Positions 1 through 14,900 of a stretch of DNA of 64,000 nt are shown piece by piece (positions within the stretch are counted from its first letter, which is position 1; each line of letters begins with the position of its first letter). A model generated the notes under the pieces. The model ran no database searches and was not told the origin of the DNA. It saw only the letters and a program-made list of their open reading frames with translations. Where the stretch lies: contig AP031351.1 of NCBI GenBank assembly GCA_037833965.1, positions 19,232,501 to 19,296,500 on the forward strand. Direction: 5' to 3'. The position numbers and the translations under genes were made by a program. The DNA comes from Marchantia polymorpha subsp. ruderalis. Its lineage: Eukaryota > Streptophyta > Marchantiopsida > Marchantiales > Marchantiaceae.

Positions 1-2033
1 TAGTAAACAGGGATCCAGCGTGATCGAGGATAAGGAGGCTGGAGATGCGTTTGCGGACGTGACATTAGTCGGCCTGGGATTTCTACCATCACTTTGCCAT
101 GCTGCGGAGAAGAGCGAATTTGCAAATATTTCCTTAGCCATAATCAACGCATTTATGAAGAACTTTTTGGCACCTTCCACATGGTTCCCTGTACTGCAGG
201 ACCATTTTCCTCTCGGGGTTTCTCTCTCAAGGATGCACGAGGATCCACAAGGACTTGACTTCTCAAAGATGATGTTAAACTTCTGTTTACTGTTTGTGCG
301 TCTAAGAAATGGGGCAGAATTGCTCCACGGAGCGGGAATATTCTCTCATTTGCGAATGCTCAACAATCAGTTCAAGGAAGAATTATCTTTCTCCTCAGGA
401 GATATGGAAGGGCCTTTCTCTGTATTTTGGAAAAATGGTAAACAGCACGACGGGCTTTGGGGGCTGGGTGTTTCCGTCGTAACGGGTCTGGTGCTTTCAC
501 TGGCCGATAAGGACCCTGGAGGATTAGTACTACAGAATGCTATAACCTACATACAGTTGGAGAAAGATCGTCTCTTGGGAGCACTTCGTTCGCCCAGTAC
601 ACCCTTGGACCTGCAAGGCAGAAAGAAAGCGAAGCTTCAAAGGCCTCGTACTACACTTTCAGCTCTGCAGGAGACACAGCATGTTGTAGCTCTGCTTTGT
701 GAGGTTTCTCATCATAATGCACAATGGACCTGTACACTGAAAGAGTCAGTCTCCGACTTTGGGGAATTGGTTGTTCACCTCTTGGCCTTTATAGCTAGAG
801 AGGGTCTTGTCCGACTGGGTAGCACTATCCGTAGTGGAACTGGGACAGGATTCAGTTGTTCTCCTGTGCTCAAAGACGAAATTGTAGATCATACCAAGTC
901 ACCTACTGTGGGTAGTACATGTGCTTGGTTTGCCGTTACTGCAACAGGATGTTATGTTGAATCGAGCGAACCATCTGACAGCTCACAGTCAAGTGTTCGT
1001 AGTCCATCCCAGCCGCGTCATCATTCACCTAACAGAAGGACATCCTCCTTGTCATCATCACCTGTTGGTGGATTACGTGCTTCAGAATACTCCGAAAGGG
1101 TTGCCATCCAGATCTATAAGTTGGCGTTCCTCCTACTAAGACTCCTCTGTCAGCAGGCACATCACGCAATTGCAAGAGTAGAAGAAGGTGGTCCGCCTGA
1201 TTACTTGCATTTTCCCGAGCTTCCAGCTCCTGAGATTCTGCATGGCTTACAGGTAATTCCTCTTGCCCTCAAGTTAAACTCGACGGCCCACTTACAATGA
1301 TCACTTTATATATTATCCTGGAGAGTATTTTCCCCTTGATAATTCTGGTTCTGCTTTGTCTTGAATCGTTTACCTTCTTAGGAATCTGTCTGCCTCAAAG
1401 TCCATTTCAGTTCATTATCTTCTTTCTGATGTCCTTTATTATAATCAATTGTCGATGCAAGTAGGTAAACTTCGATCTGTGTCTCAACCGTCAATCCAGG
1501 ATCAGGTCGTGGCGATAGTTACAGAAGTCTGTGGAAAGCCGCCGAACAAAGCAGCACTAGAAGTCAGTCGTCTTCTTCTTTCGATCTTGGAGATGACTTT
1601 GTATTTGGAAGTCTGTATCGTTAGAACATGTGGTGTCGGGGCTCAGCCAATGCGCTCCGATGACTTTGGAAAAGATTACAAGGCCATGCTTCTAGGTATG
1701 CTTCTCAAATACAATTGATAGCCGTTTAGTTGTCGTTGTTACTGATCTTCTGCTTTTGTATCATCATTACCTCCATTTGCATTTCGTATTGCTACTGACA
1801 GACTCATTCCAGTAGAATGTAATCTTGTAAGGATATGTTTTATGTTTTGACATGCCTTTAACGAACTTGTGCATATTTGTGAATTCTAGTTACTGACTTC
1901 AATGCATTTGAAGCTTTTTATATGACTTTTTTCGATGTCTGTCCTTCCAGCTGGATGTGCCCATACTTTTTTGGAAGCCTCCTTTCAGTCGTTAAAGCGA
2001 ATTATGGCGACAGCGCATCCAGCTCTTGTATAA
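1..2033 (+). CDS. NUP188: Nucleoporin NUP188 homologue, C-terminal exons (5' partial)
   Basis: Scaffold nucleoporin of the nuclear pore inner ring; only the C-terminal part lies in the window. Three exons fit: 1-1252 (open to the window edge; an acceptor-like CAG ends at base 10), 1500-1695 and 1951-2033, stop TAA. Introns 1253-1499 (GTAATT..CAG) and 1696-1950 (GTATGC..CAG) both obey GT..AG. The first junction is phase 0 and joins HGLQ to DQVVAIVTEV; the second splits an Ala codon and leads to the C-terminus EASFQSLKRIMATAHPALV. The large first exon has a Ser-rich stretch at 961-1080, then a helical LLLRLLCQQAHHAI segment. The helical C-terminal exons, with the ILEMTLYLEVC segment, resemble plant NUP188 (DUF3414) as I remember it. 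NUP205, a related helical nucleoporin, is the main alternative. No gene follows for more than 6 kb. Confidence 0.82.
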
Positions 2034-5000
2034 ATCGGTTCTATCGAGGTCTTTCCAGCTTCGATGTTCCTTATCGAAGCTTTTCTACCTACAGACTCGT
2101 TGCGATCATAAAATTGTATAGGTAGTAGTACGTCGAGTCCGATAGATAGGCATTGGCCTGAATCTCGTTAAGCTAGTATAAAGCATCCAGGAGAGTATGG
2201 TGCCTAAAGTAGCGAGATTCCCAAGATTTTGTCCTTTAAGAAATCCCGCTGTACATGTGAGCATCAACAACGGCTTTTGAACGACCTTGACCTCCGGATT
2301 CTTGTTTCATTGCTTCACTACAACACAGGTGAATTACTCATCACTTGTAGAAGAAGCAAGCTGACTCGGAATTGTCTGTGAGATGTTCGAAGAGTAAAAG
2401 TTTTGAGATGAATCTTTTTATCAGCTTTGGTTTCACCCCGTCTGTTTGAGGTGCAATTGACCTTAGTCATATACCTGGTTGAAAGCATTGCCTTACAAAG
2501 ATTTTCGCCTAGTGTGACCAAGTGTTATCATCGTAGACAGTGATATGATCATTATCACTTTATGCTATAATAATGGGTTTATTATTTTTCTCATTTAGGC
2601 AGAGATCATCACTTACACATTGCCATGGAAAGCAAAACTTTGTTTGGTCTCTAATATGCGATCTTGATTGATTTTAACCCTAAGCCTAAACAAAGTACTA
2701 TACAAATCGCATATTGAAGGTTGACCCTAAATCTTCAATGTGCGATTTTTGACATGTTGCTTGTGTTTCAAATCTGGCTAAGATATTAACATGCCTAACT
2801 GCTTGAAAGATCTCACAAGTCATATCATAGCTCATTAGATCTGTTTGCCTAATGAGAGAGGATCGTATATGCATCTAGTTGTTTGATTATAGTGTTTGAT
2901 CTCCTTGACTGCAAAATAGAAGAAAAAACCCACTGAAGCGATTTGTCCAATAGTAACATATGGTGATTTTACCACATTGGGACATATATATCAGTAGAGA
3001 CCTCTTGAAGATTTTAACAACTAATTATATTATTGTATTTTACCTATCTCATGGATAAAGGAATTGCCAAATCAGTTATTTTATGCGTAAAAAATCTAAA
3101 GTTTTTGCTCATGCGATAAAACAAAAAATAGAATGTCTTCATACTTAAGAATAATTTTTTTAAATACTTTAATTGTTACAAACAATTAGAACTTTTACAA
3201 AAGTTAGAATATTTACTAGTGTCCTAAACGAAAATCATGCTATATTCAAAGTGCAAAACAATACTTATTAGTATGTTAAGTGTGATAAATTTATTTCACC
3301 TATCAATCATTTATAACTTATCAGAATGTTGAAATTTAATCAATTTTTTTAAAGTTCATGAGTGAGATAAAGAGTGTGATAAAAATATTTACATTTCACA
3401 CATCAGTAATTTATAAATTATCCTAGTCAATAATTTGTAAAGCTATTACTCTTATTACAACTTCAACATTCTTAAATTTTCAAGTGAATGTTGAATAGCG
3501 AAAAGTGAATGATGACTACCGACTCCCATATTGAAAATATTTATCATTCCATGAATATGATAAATTTCAAATTATATGTTAGGCAGTATAAAAAATTATT
3601 TAAAAATTATTACTAGTTTTATTGAAAATAATTAATCAACAAAATAATTCTAATTTTATTCTATATGATTATCTGTTCACAACTATGAAACAATTCATGT
3701 CACAATGATTATCAAATTATTGTTAATAAGTTTAAGAGATGAAATGAGAATTCACATAATAAATTATTATCCAAAATTTTAAAGATAGATAATGATAATA
3801 TAGTCAAAATCATCAATGTGATTTTGGATATTCATGTCAAAATTTTTTAAATTGTAATTTTGAAAAGTCATGAAATTTGTTTGATCTCTCTATAATATAA
3901 ATTGATAATCTAAAGAGCATCAAAGAACGAATTCACTTGTTTTAGGTTTAAAGTTTACAAATCACTCCACACTTGTGTTTTTCCACATAATCGGAGTAAG
4001 ACATATTTGCTACGTTTTTTAATCACAATGAAGGTACCTTTCTACGCGGCCAACTCCATCTCCTATTGCTTTGCAAGTTTAGTTTACAAGGGTGGTCAAA
4101 TGCACTCAGATTTATTTTGTTTATAATCATACCGGCACAAAAAGTGTAAATCTAGCCAAAAACTATGTGAAGATACAATATTCATACCTTGTTTTGAAGT
4201 TATTTTGCATTGCCGTTGAAGATAAATAGTTAAAATCTTATCGTCTTGATAAATCTAGAGTTGTAACTTAATTGTAACTAGTTGTTTAGAGCTTGACATG
4301 ATGAATGATTCTATACTGGAAAACTCAAAGACTTTTCAATTCTTTATGTACATCACACATGATCATGCTTCTTGTTTCAACATGAACACACTCAATACAT
4401 GAATGGTGGAGAAAAGCATAATTACCAATGTATACTTTTCTATAATCTACTCAATCTTTACTATAATGAACATGACATCATCTAGAATTTGAACTATTTG
4501 ATCCAGAGTTCTTCAATTTTGCAAACTGAACTGGATTATTCTTTGACAATCTAACAAAAAAACAAAGTAGAATATACTACTTTATCATTCTTAAGTTCAC
4601 TATTGGCTCCAACAGCAATTGATTATTTCATGATCCTTGAGTGCATGTAATCATCTACAATATGTTGAATAGAGAATACATCTATTTCTTGTCAGACCAC
4701 ATTGATTTGGTATTCAACAAGGAGATTAATCGCATATTAGAGTTTTATCACAAAATGTGATATGCATCCTAAACCAATTTAATGAACAAATAATTCATTT
4801 TTTTTATTTATGATGAATGAGAAGAGTAATAGAATGGATATTATTGACAAGATGAGTAGATTGATCACCTTCTCGAACCTAAATCTAGCAGCAAACTGAA
4901 GTGCTATTTAATAATGTTGATTGATAATGTTCATGTCATGTTCCATTTTTTACACATCTAACTTATTTATGTCCATTTTTTATCCGATAGCCACCATTAG

Positions 5001-8000
5001 ATCTCATACTAAGTGTAACCCTAGAGTTTAGAGAGGAATTCATTCAAAGATAAAAACGTAACTTTGAAGATGAGAGATACTAATAATGGTTCTCCATCCT
5101 TTATATATCTCTCACTAACAAGTACAAAGAAATAAGATCTTATCTCCATCATCCGTCCCACTCATAGTGGATGAATTAAGATATAGATTGTTGGGAGTTA
5201 ACTCAGATTGAATCAATTTTAGTGAGATAAAATATTGGTTAGCTAAACTAGTTAATCTGCAACTGTTTAACAAACCTCACCAAAATCCTAAGTGACACAA
5301 TTAGGTTTTATAGTGAATAAAGCCCGAGTGTTTTCATGAATGTTGTTTGCAATGATGAAACCCATAATTCTTTGTGCTGGCTATCTACTTGTTTCTTGCT
5401 TTCTTCGTAAATGCATGTATTTTGGTCTACATGACTTACCATATTGAATTGTGTGGCACATAAAATGCAGTTTAAACTTGGGAAAAAATACTGAAACTGA
5501 AGATGATAACAAGTTATAGTTAGAAAGCAATTGAAGACTCTATAGATACTATTTATTTTCCTAATTGTCTAAAACATATCTTGAAAAAGAACATTTTTGA
5601 ACTTGATAATTTGATAAATTTAACGATAATTTTATGTGAAAAATGAAATAACTGTTGTTTCATATTTTTTATTTTTTTTTGACAATTCAATTTAGCACAC
5701 ATTAAATATTTTTGTATTATCATTATTATGTATGTATTTTGATGTGTCAATTACTATAATTTTCAACAAGTGGATTGGAAGTCAGTCTTATTGCTTTATC
5801 TTCATATTTTATAAAAATTTGTTATCAAAAACCATTTTTGTGTGATAAGTTTTAAATTTATAGTTTATTTAATTTTTTTGTATAATTAATTTGAAGTTGT
5901 AAATTTGAGTTTTTGTTGAACTCAACTTATGTTATTTTCATTTGGACTGAATGGTATTTTTTGGCAAAAATTTGAACTCATTTTTTAAGGTCAAATTGTT
6001 TTGGTTGCACTAGAGATCCAAATTGACACTCTTTATTCTCATTGATGAAAATATTTAACCAATCTCTTCATCAGTTGCTCTTAATTTTTGTTTTAATTTT
6101 TATGAAGTTTTGAATTTTTTTGTGACATATTTATTAATTATGTTTGAAATTTCACAAGATAATCTAAACATGAGCTAAACATTTAAAGATGTTGAAAAAT
6201 TATAAATAGTATAGAACAAATAAAAAAATAGGCTAGTGTTCTGAGTAATTTTAAAAATGTTATGAGATTTTGAAAACATCAGAGATTACAGGTATAATTA
6301 TATATCTTAATGCTATTTTAGATTGAAAATTTGATTTGATTAAGATGATTTTGAATGCATGATGATAATTTGAAAGTTGATGAAACTTGATAAACACAAT
6401 AAGAACTGCAAAATTTTATTGATTATTACAAGTTTGATGCAATAACTTTGAATTTTTTTAAAACTTTTTGTAAAATAAATATCTGAAATAAATAAAAAAC
6501 AGATTTGATTAGTTTTTAATAATATATTTTTTTCAGAATTTGATATTGGTCAAAATGATGGTAGTAGATGATAAAAATAAAATATGAACGTTTACATTTT
6601 TGCTTATGATACATTTTATGGCCGAAAACTTGTTTTAAACTTTGTGCAACATTGTGAATGACTTGTTGTAATGAGTTGTACATTGCTTGTCCACACTCAA
6701 ATTGTATCTTTAAAAGTAAGTGATCAAGTCTATCATATTTGACTATGTCATATCCTAGCCGGCAGGCATCTTGTTTTATAAAATATTAAATATAGTTTCG
6801 TACGTTGTCTCTATGAACGAGTTTTTCTTTTCCACTCAAATAAATACTTGTGAATTATCCGACGTTTGTCTTTTGCACCTAAATAATCTTTCTAGAAGAA
6901 AATAAAACATATGCTAGGGTTTAGAGTGAAATTTCTAGCCTTAACTATTTTCCAAACGTTAATTTAAATCTCTACATTTGCAGATCCACTTAACAATGTT
7001 GATTAACAAAGACAATTTTACAAAAAAATACAACACGTTATAAAAAAAAACTTTACAAGCAATATACAGAATAATTTCTTAAAGCTCATAAGTGTGACTA
7101 AATCTGATATTTCTTTCAACCTGCTAAACGAAGCTGTTTTAAAGTTTTTCAGCAACTTGACACGCCTTACTGTGTTGTATTTGCAAGATAATAATCTAAA
7201 ATCGGACCTCAAAAATTTTTGAAACTCTTCCTCTGCAAATTTTAGACATCTTCAACAACCAATTTACAGGTTGGATTCCAAGACCGATTCTATCAATTCT
7301 TTCTATTCAGTCAGAAAACCCATCATAGCAGTTTGCCCAGCCCTCTGATAACTTCCATGAGATGCCGTCTTCTCAGGACATACCCAGTCCCACGTGGAAC
7401 TGACCGTCAGTCAAATATTGTTTCGCACCGATGAGAACAAATGATACATGCCACATCATATAATGTTAATATGTGAAATATAAGATATAGAAGTTAATGT
7501 ATGTTCTTTTCCAACTTGACATGATGACAGAAATTGTAACTGTATCATTCACTCTCGGCATAGTGGCCATTATTAACATGAAGCGTGAACTTGAATATAA
7601 ACTAACCACTCTCTACTCAGAAAACAATTTAAGTTCAGTTTCAAAGTTCTGAATGCAACTTTGCGAACATACAACTCGACATCAATCAAATGAGTGATAA
7701 TCAGAGTATATACATCAGAGTATCAAATATGCATTTGAAAAAAAGTAACAGATTTGTCTTTTCTCTAGATCCATGTGAAATAAGAGATTACTTTTGTTAA
7801 ATAATTATATGTATCAATCCAGAATTGTTAGGCGTGATGAGAAAAAAATTCCATACCATTTATTGTGAAATGTTTAATATGCTGAGATTCAATACTTAGA
7901 TAAAACTAGTTTAGTGTTTATCTAAATGTTTCATGCTATTATTATCTGACAAGAATATGTAAATTTGAATGCCGAAATCTATCATTGAGTTTCACTACTT

Positions 8001-8459
8001 GCATTCTATAATACCTTTCAAAATTCAATTTTTTATGAATTTTCATGCAATATCATTTCCCAGAATCGATTACAATTTGAGTTTGGAATCTTTGTCCAAA
8101 AGAAAGTCATATAGTGCTCTTAATATGTATTCGATTAAAATTGTTCATGCAATGTAAGTAGTCTTATAATAAAGAGATTATCTGTCCTTCTTAACAAACA
8201 TGAAAACAGAAACATTTCTTTAGGAAAAAATTTGTTAATCAAGGTATTATTTTCATGATTTTTGAGAAAAAAATTCATTCTCAATAAAAGAAATAGCAAT
8301 AATTTGAGAGTATATATTATTATTACTATTGTTGAAATTTTCGTTCCAACGGAATATCATTTTCTACTTTCCACAGCACTGATTGAGAAAGACTGATAAT
8401 TTTCAACGAAGACAAGTTGTGAGAATAGTTGGCTCCGCTGCGACATAATATACCCACAT
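2034..8459. other. AT-rich intergenic DNA without a supportable gene
   Basis: After the NUP188 stop there is a short 3' flank, then about 5.5 kb of strongly AT-rich sequence. Open frames are short, have AT-driven composition and show no recognisable motif. No LTR, terminal inverted repeat or tRNA was seen. It may hold decayed transposon sequence that cannot be recognised by eye. Confidence 0.6.
2704..2748. repeat. Stem-loop, 16-bp arms with one mismatch
   Basis: Arms 2704-2719 and 2733-2748 are complementary at 15 of 16 positions around a 13-nt loop containing CCCTAAA. It stands out against the surrounding AT-rich DNA. No function is claimed. Confidence 0.6.
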
Positions 8460-8493
8460 GTATTTGTGATCGACATGGGTCGATCACAAATAC
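8460..8493. repeat. Perfect 14-bp inverted repeat with 6-nt loop
   Basis: GTATTTGTGATCGA (8460-8473) is followed by CATGGG and then its exact reverse complement (8480-8493). It lies where the AT-rich block gives way to more balanced sequence. It could be a hairpin, a protein-binding palindrome or a small foldback element; no target duplication was identified. Confidence 0.75.
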
Positions 8494-8868
8494 GACGATA
8501 CTGTCAGCACTTAATTATTTTGCACTGGTCTCTGTATGTCCAACTTTTTCAACCCGACGCGATCGATCGATCCCGTTTGTTAACACGGCGGCGGGCGTGC
8601 CGTGAAGCTTATGGCGAGCAATTAGTTCATTGACGAGACCGGGAGCCGAGAACCATATTACATTCGGTTTCAGGAGGCAGGCACGATTCTTGCGCATGCA
8701 TGGAGGTCCTGAAATGATTAGCCTTCGGGCCACCATCATTCACATTCTCAGTTGTTGTAACGGAAATCGCCGAAGGCGGCATCATGGCATGGCAGCAATG
8801 GAATGGAATGGAATGGACGAGGAGTGCAAAAGTTAGGCGAGCTAGGAACGATAGACTTCGACCCAAAC

Positions 8869-8907
8869 TATATAAATATGGAGTCGAGAAAGTTTCTCGA
8901 TTCCATA
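8869..8907. promoter_or_regulatory. TATA-like box overlapping an imperfect hairpin
   Basis: CTATATAAATATGG (8868-8881) is a good TATA match. It runs into a hairpin with arms 8877-8890 and 8894-8907 (13 of 14 pairs, 3-nt loop). A plus-strand promoter is possible, but no convincing gene follows: the frames at 8803-9045 and 9502-9732 are short and unrecognised. It may be a relic promoter. Confidence 0.25.
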
Positions 8908-11900
8908 TACTCGATCCATCTCTCGAGTCGCCGAGCGTTTTTTTCCATATGTATTCAGGCATTTGGAGACTGGAATCTTGATATTCTTATAAAGAGGCGG
9001 ATTGAGCTCTCCTGTGTCCTCCATGTTGAGAACCAACGAACATAATGAAGACGAAAAATTGGCTGCAATCAGTTTGAAATTTTTTCGACCGGAAGGTAGT
9101 GCGACCGAAAACCATTCGTTCAGTCAATCCGGGGACAAGCTTTGCATAGATGTGACAACACATTCCGCTTTCGAGTAATTCTCGTGATTGCCTGTCAGAC
9201 TTATTGTATTCTATTGTGCTACTAATGTTTCATGAGATATTATATAAGACGTAAAAAGACACTATAAGTAGCAAGTGCACGGAGATGAAAGCCACCACCT
9301 TTACTTTACCACCTTTAGAGCTTTACTAATTTTTTTTTAAGAAAACAAGTAGTGTCAAAAGGACGTGGTAATTATTTCACACAAAGCATGGATGCAGATC
9401 AAAAGTGAAAGTCGTCCGTCTGAATTACTAAATCAAGGACATGATGTACTACTTTCCAAAGCCTTAGCAATTCATCTCAAGTTCCCAACAAAGCTCCTCG
9501 ATTGATGGATGGCTGCAGTGCAGTCGGTGTAATGTGCCTAACTATTCAATTTGACCTTGTGAAACCTCACATGCTGTCTAATTATCTGTTTGCTCGAGAT
9601 CCAGCACGGAGTTCAACGGTTTCTTTTCCAAATATTGACCAGGAAGAAACTCGGGACTGCGAATGTCCCTGTGGCAATCTTAGTTCTGAGTCCCTGGATG
9701 AAGCTTATGTCAAATTACAAGTAACTGGCTAGTAAGCAGCAACATTATAATTAAATGCGAAATTCAGAAAAGCTTTTAAGACGTGTGAGAATCGTTACTA
9801 TATGTTTGGAAAAGTATGGAATAAATGCTCGTAGAAATGCAAATTTATAAAACCTGTGGGAGATCTTTTGCTCTTTCAGTAAAGAAAGAACAAAAGGTTG
9901 CGCATACTATATTTGGCAAAGTGGTGGTACAAGAACCACTGTAGAGAGGCTCTTCAGTTACAGGTTTAGCCAACAAAAATAAGTTTCCTAAGAACTATTT
10001 ACAGTATTCGTATGATTATTCTTATAAGCTTTCAAGCAAGAGTATTATGACATGGCAAAGACAGGCACACACCCAATTGGCATGCAACCGTTGCACCCAA
10101 CGTTGGCTCTAAATAAAAATAAAAGGTCCACTTTGAGAAAAAGCATCAGAATTTGGGCTGGAGTGAAGCCAAATTTGTGCACAGTAAGACAATAGGGGTA
10201 CATTGGAAAACCCATCTCTTGAATACAAATCAGAATTGAAATCTTCGGTTGTCATTAAAAAAACAACCGAAAGCATGGACATCATCTATCTTAACGGCCC
10301 TCGAATATATTAGGGCGGAGATATGATGACACCTGTCACATCGATTTTTCCTGTAGATTCCTTTTCGGATATCTTGTAATTTATCAAATGGGACTCCACG
10401 ATTCATTTATTTCACATCACATCTTATGCATCCAGTATCTGATGACGATATGTAGCCGTTGTATGTTATAGTATACAAGAGTGTACGGCCAAGACAGTTA
10501 TACAGATAAGTTCATGTCTTAGACATCAATTATCCGAAACCTAAGTATATCAACCGGTCATGTACATGATACACTCACGAAATTCCAGGGAAAATTTGCA
10601 CTTTAATCTTTGCGAAAATTGGAGAATATTGGGTTCAGGTTAGTACAAACAGAGAGTCACCACTACTATTGGAGACAGCTGTAATGGACCAGAAGATTGA
10701 TTACTTTTACATAGATTTGAGGTTATCATATTTAGTCGGAAGGATACGATTCGTACCATTTGAGATGTCCTGAATGTCAACAAGTGAATTTTAAATTTTT
10801 CCGATTTGCATATCAGTGTGTCATGTGATGGGATAGTGAGCGTCGTTGATCCTCAACTGAGTGGCATCTATTCATGCGTGGACTGAGAAGGAAGTCAAGT
10901 TGTTTCTGAAGCTTCACGTGCTATGGGATCCAACTACATTTCTTGACACTGGACAGTTGGAATGAGAACTCACCCGTTAAGGCTTGCAGAGTTGCTGCAC
11001 ATGATGATTAGCTGGTGGTGACACATGCCTCAGATGACAGTTAAATTTCTGGTGGTTGCGTGAAATCAGGCATAATAAGACTTCGGTACCATGGTCAAGT
11101 TATGCGATGAACTAACTCACTAGCTCCAAGATGGGACTTTGGTCACCACTCCGCTCAGCTCCATAAATACGGTGTGGCCGTAGACGGATCATTCAGTCTG
11201 CGTCGATGCTGGAGTGAAGTACTGGACCATGATCCCATGCACTCTGGGACGATCTGTGTGGAGCTCGAAAGAGTTCATGCATCCATCCACCAGTTGTGAG
11301 CTTTGACTCCAAGGCGGAGTAACTTTTTCTACGGTGCATCTATTAATTGCATGTATCAAGCCCTCAGACCACTCATTTCATGGGTCGGTCTTTGGTCGGC
11401 CTAAGGGCTTGGACGGAATGTGATTTTCTAAAGGTCGGTTCCTCGAGGACTTCATTTCTGGTTGTTCCAACTTCGTGTGTGGCACTTCATTCACGACATG
11501 AACTTTTTTAGAAAGATAAGCAGCTTGTCTTTCGGACGAATGTGAGCAACTATGAGGAAGTCCATTCTTCTTATGCTCTTGTTGCTGGAGAGAGTGAGAG
11601 AGGGAATTTGTCATTTTTTGACACACCTTCGGACTTGAATTTGCCGAAGGCTTCGGAGAAGCACAATTCTTCGCTAGGCTCCGCTTTCGTCCAGCCCAGG
11701 AAGTTGGGTTGCTTTAGCTGCGCTTGAGTCATGGATCCACCTGTTATATCAACACAGCCTTCGATATAACAGATGCTTGCATGAATCAAGAGCTGCTTCG
11801 AGCTCTCTCATTTTCTTGTTTGGACGGAAGGGAGTCTAACGCTGGCATCTTGTCTCGAGTCAGTCTGTCTGTAGCCAGCGGACGAGTTCCAGCTGATCAT

Positions 11901-14900
11901 TTCTTCATGATCAGAAGGGGGCCAGACCATTGCATTGCTTGAATCAACTGCAAAAGTGTTGTTGCTTGTATCTCGAGAAGCATCACTGAGGTTTCCTTAT
12001 CATTCTGGACGCAACGGAGTCCCAGCGTCGTGAAAGAATCTTTTCTTGGCGATCATGTTTTTCATGCAGACTTTTAATGGGATTGAACTGTAATGGGATA
12101 AGTTCCACTTTTATGTTTAATTTATCAATTCAGAGTTTCACAATTGCATAGTGGAATTTAAACGGTCTAGCTGGAGCCGCTCCAAAAGTCATGCAGCCAT
12201 ATGTTGTATGACAGCATGTCCGTTGATATCACATATGCTTTCGTGCTTCGAGGCATGGCTGGCTCCTTGGCACTTCTCTAGTGAACTTTCGGGCTCTGGA
12301 GTTTTTCATGACATTGTTACAGTAGTGGCTGATGCGAAGATGGTTCTACACCTCTTTAAGGTGTTGGAATAGCTCTCAACAAGAGCTCCCCTGTGTTCAA
12401 CGTGGCAGTAAGATGGTTCCTGCTGCTGCTCACTCATGCATGCTCACATGTCACAGTATTATAATCTGGATAAGAAAGATGCGTGCTCGTCCTCTCCCTC
12501 TGCCAGCTTGCTCGCGAGGGTTCTCTGCTCCTGAGCTTGTGAATCGCGCAAGAGCGTTGGTAGTTTTCATTCGTCGGATAATTTAGCTCATTCAGATACT
12601 CATCATGTCCGTCCTATTTCAGAATTTTATTCAGCTCCTGACTCCTCTTTATACAAATGTCCAAGAAAAGGTGTTTCACTTTTTGTACAAATACAAGCTT
12701 TAGTTGTACAAATAAAGGCTTTAGTTCTTGCAGCTCGCTCATTCATGAACCTTCAAGCTGCGGCTGCTGCGGATGACCTTGTTTACTGGGCAAGAGAGCT
12801 TCTGAGGAGCGACTTCTCTTCCTAGGCACTAAAGAAGGCAATCTGCTATTGTTGTAAATTTTTCTTTGACTGTACAAATATTGGGCTGTATTAAGAAACC
12901 AGTATGGTACAGAGAAACATTTAATGAATATGATCGTCCAGTCTCTCGCGAACTCCACGATAAATATTGTATCATTCTGTGTTTCTTGCTGGCGAGCATT
13001 TGGACGACTGTTGAAATGATTACTGATGAGGGCGTCGGAGAATGGTGTTTCTTTTCTCTCAGTACATCCATCGGTTGACGCAGAGGATTCTAGATATTTC
13101 AGCAGAAGTGGATGGTACGTCGTGGCCCATGTGAATGAAATTCATATGATTATTCGCAAATTCATATTCGAATTATTTCCGGGATCACGAGTATAATTGT
13201 GTCACGGCTTTGGAGATATCTATCTTCGTTCATCCGTCTTTGTTCGCATATTTCCAGAGTAGTAGATACTGTTGATAGTGTGAGGTTTGCGAGTTTTTGT
13301 TTGTTGGATTTGCACACGTTCAACATATGTAGCACATCTTAGATCCACTTTACCACAAGTGGTTATGTTCATGCGCTAGGTATCTTCAGATTTTCCCTTG
13401 TCAAGACCCTGGGTATCCATAGTAGTCATGGCATGCGTTTTCGAATTGTTCTGATTCAAATAGTCTATTGGGTTGCATTCCACGTAATTATCTTGCCTTT
13501 CGGAGATATTTGTTTATGTTCTTTAATCATTCATCATGCTCAAAGATGAGGCATTGCAAACCGTCACATAACTACCGCATTTATCTTCCCGTTAATCAGG
13601 TCTTAGACGATTACCTATCTTCCATGACAGTCTTCCTTGCTGCTTGCTCGTCTCATAATCCGTTCGTACTACGGTTCTCTAGATTGGCAATTGTTTATGC
13701 AATTGTAACTTGGGCAGCGCAGGTTGCAACCGGTCATTGATCCAGTCGAACTATTGCAGGTATTATGTATTAGGTGCACTGATTTTTTTTCCAGTGGTCC
13801 TTCACTATCTTCATTCAAGTTACGCACCGCTACTGTGGTGGATATTTTGGTCCGTAATACCTTCCGTGTAGTTTCATATCATAAATTTTTTCTCTGCGAG
13901 GCTAACCCTGATTATTCAGTTTCACTTTGTACAATACTTCGCCATTACAAACGTTTCAGACCTACTACATACCGTTCTTCGTGCTCTTCTGAAAAGGTGC
14001 AAGTTGAGTACTGGGTTTTAAGATGGCGAGAAGGATTCGCAAGCAAAACCGAGCAGTACCTGCGCATGTCAGATTCGGAACCCTCAACGACGCCAAAAGA
14101 CCAACGTAGCTTATGATCCCATGAGAGTCCTATCGCACAACCTAGCTGTCAGGTTGAATAAGTATAAGCTTGAAACTTCACTGACAGGAATTGGGAGTTT
14201 AATCGAACTGACTGGCCTCAGCTAACCGCATCAATTTGTCCTCACAAGAGTCAGATGGTAATTCCAGTGATAATCATCATCGGCCGAGTCAAAACGTGAC
14301 AAACCAACGTTGAAAGAACGACAGAAAGAGTGAAAGAGCTGATAGTTATTTCAAACATCAGTGAAACCGCTGCGTTTCTCTATATCATCGGAGCATAAGT
14401 GTAGATGTCAGTGAAACGAGAGCGAATGCGGTAGCCAGTGCTAAACAGGGAAAGATAACTATGAATCTAGCGTCGATCCGAACAATGTATTCAACCTTCA
14501 AATCTAAGATAAACTCTTCCGGCCCTCCGGGGTCGTTTAACATGCCACCTCCTCGAGACAAACGATCGACGTCCGCATACACGACAGCTTTCGGGATTCA
14601 AGAACAACACGGGCCCCCTTCCGCCCTAGGGCTGAAATTGTTGAGCCGGGAAGCCCATTATGTTCACATATTGAGTCCGGGAGCGGTCATCGCGAACTGA
14701 GACATCTGTTTCAAAAGAGTAAAATGTATCCCTGCCGACGGCTGGGGATCGACACTGTACTTGTAAGGACTCTCGACGGCTGAGAAAGTGCGAAAGATCC
14801 AAATTAGGGTTTGAGTGGAGACTATACGTGTGCAGAATGTCGAAGTCTGCTGCGAAAGTGCAGACGATGAGATTTAGGGTTTGGGAGTCATGACCGGTGA

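Noticed and set aside
8784..8822. ATGGAATGGAATGG run giving several overlapping start codons
   Set aside because: A short pentamer repeat; none of the frames shows a recognisable product.
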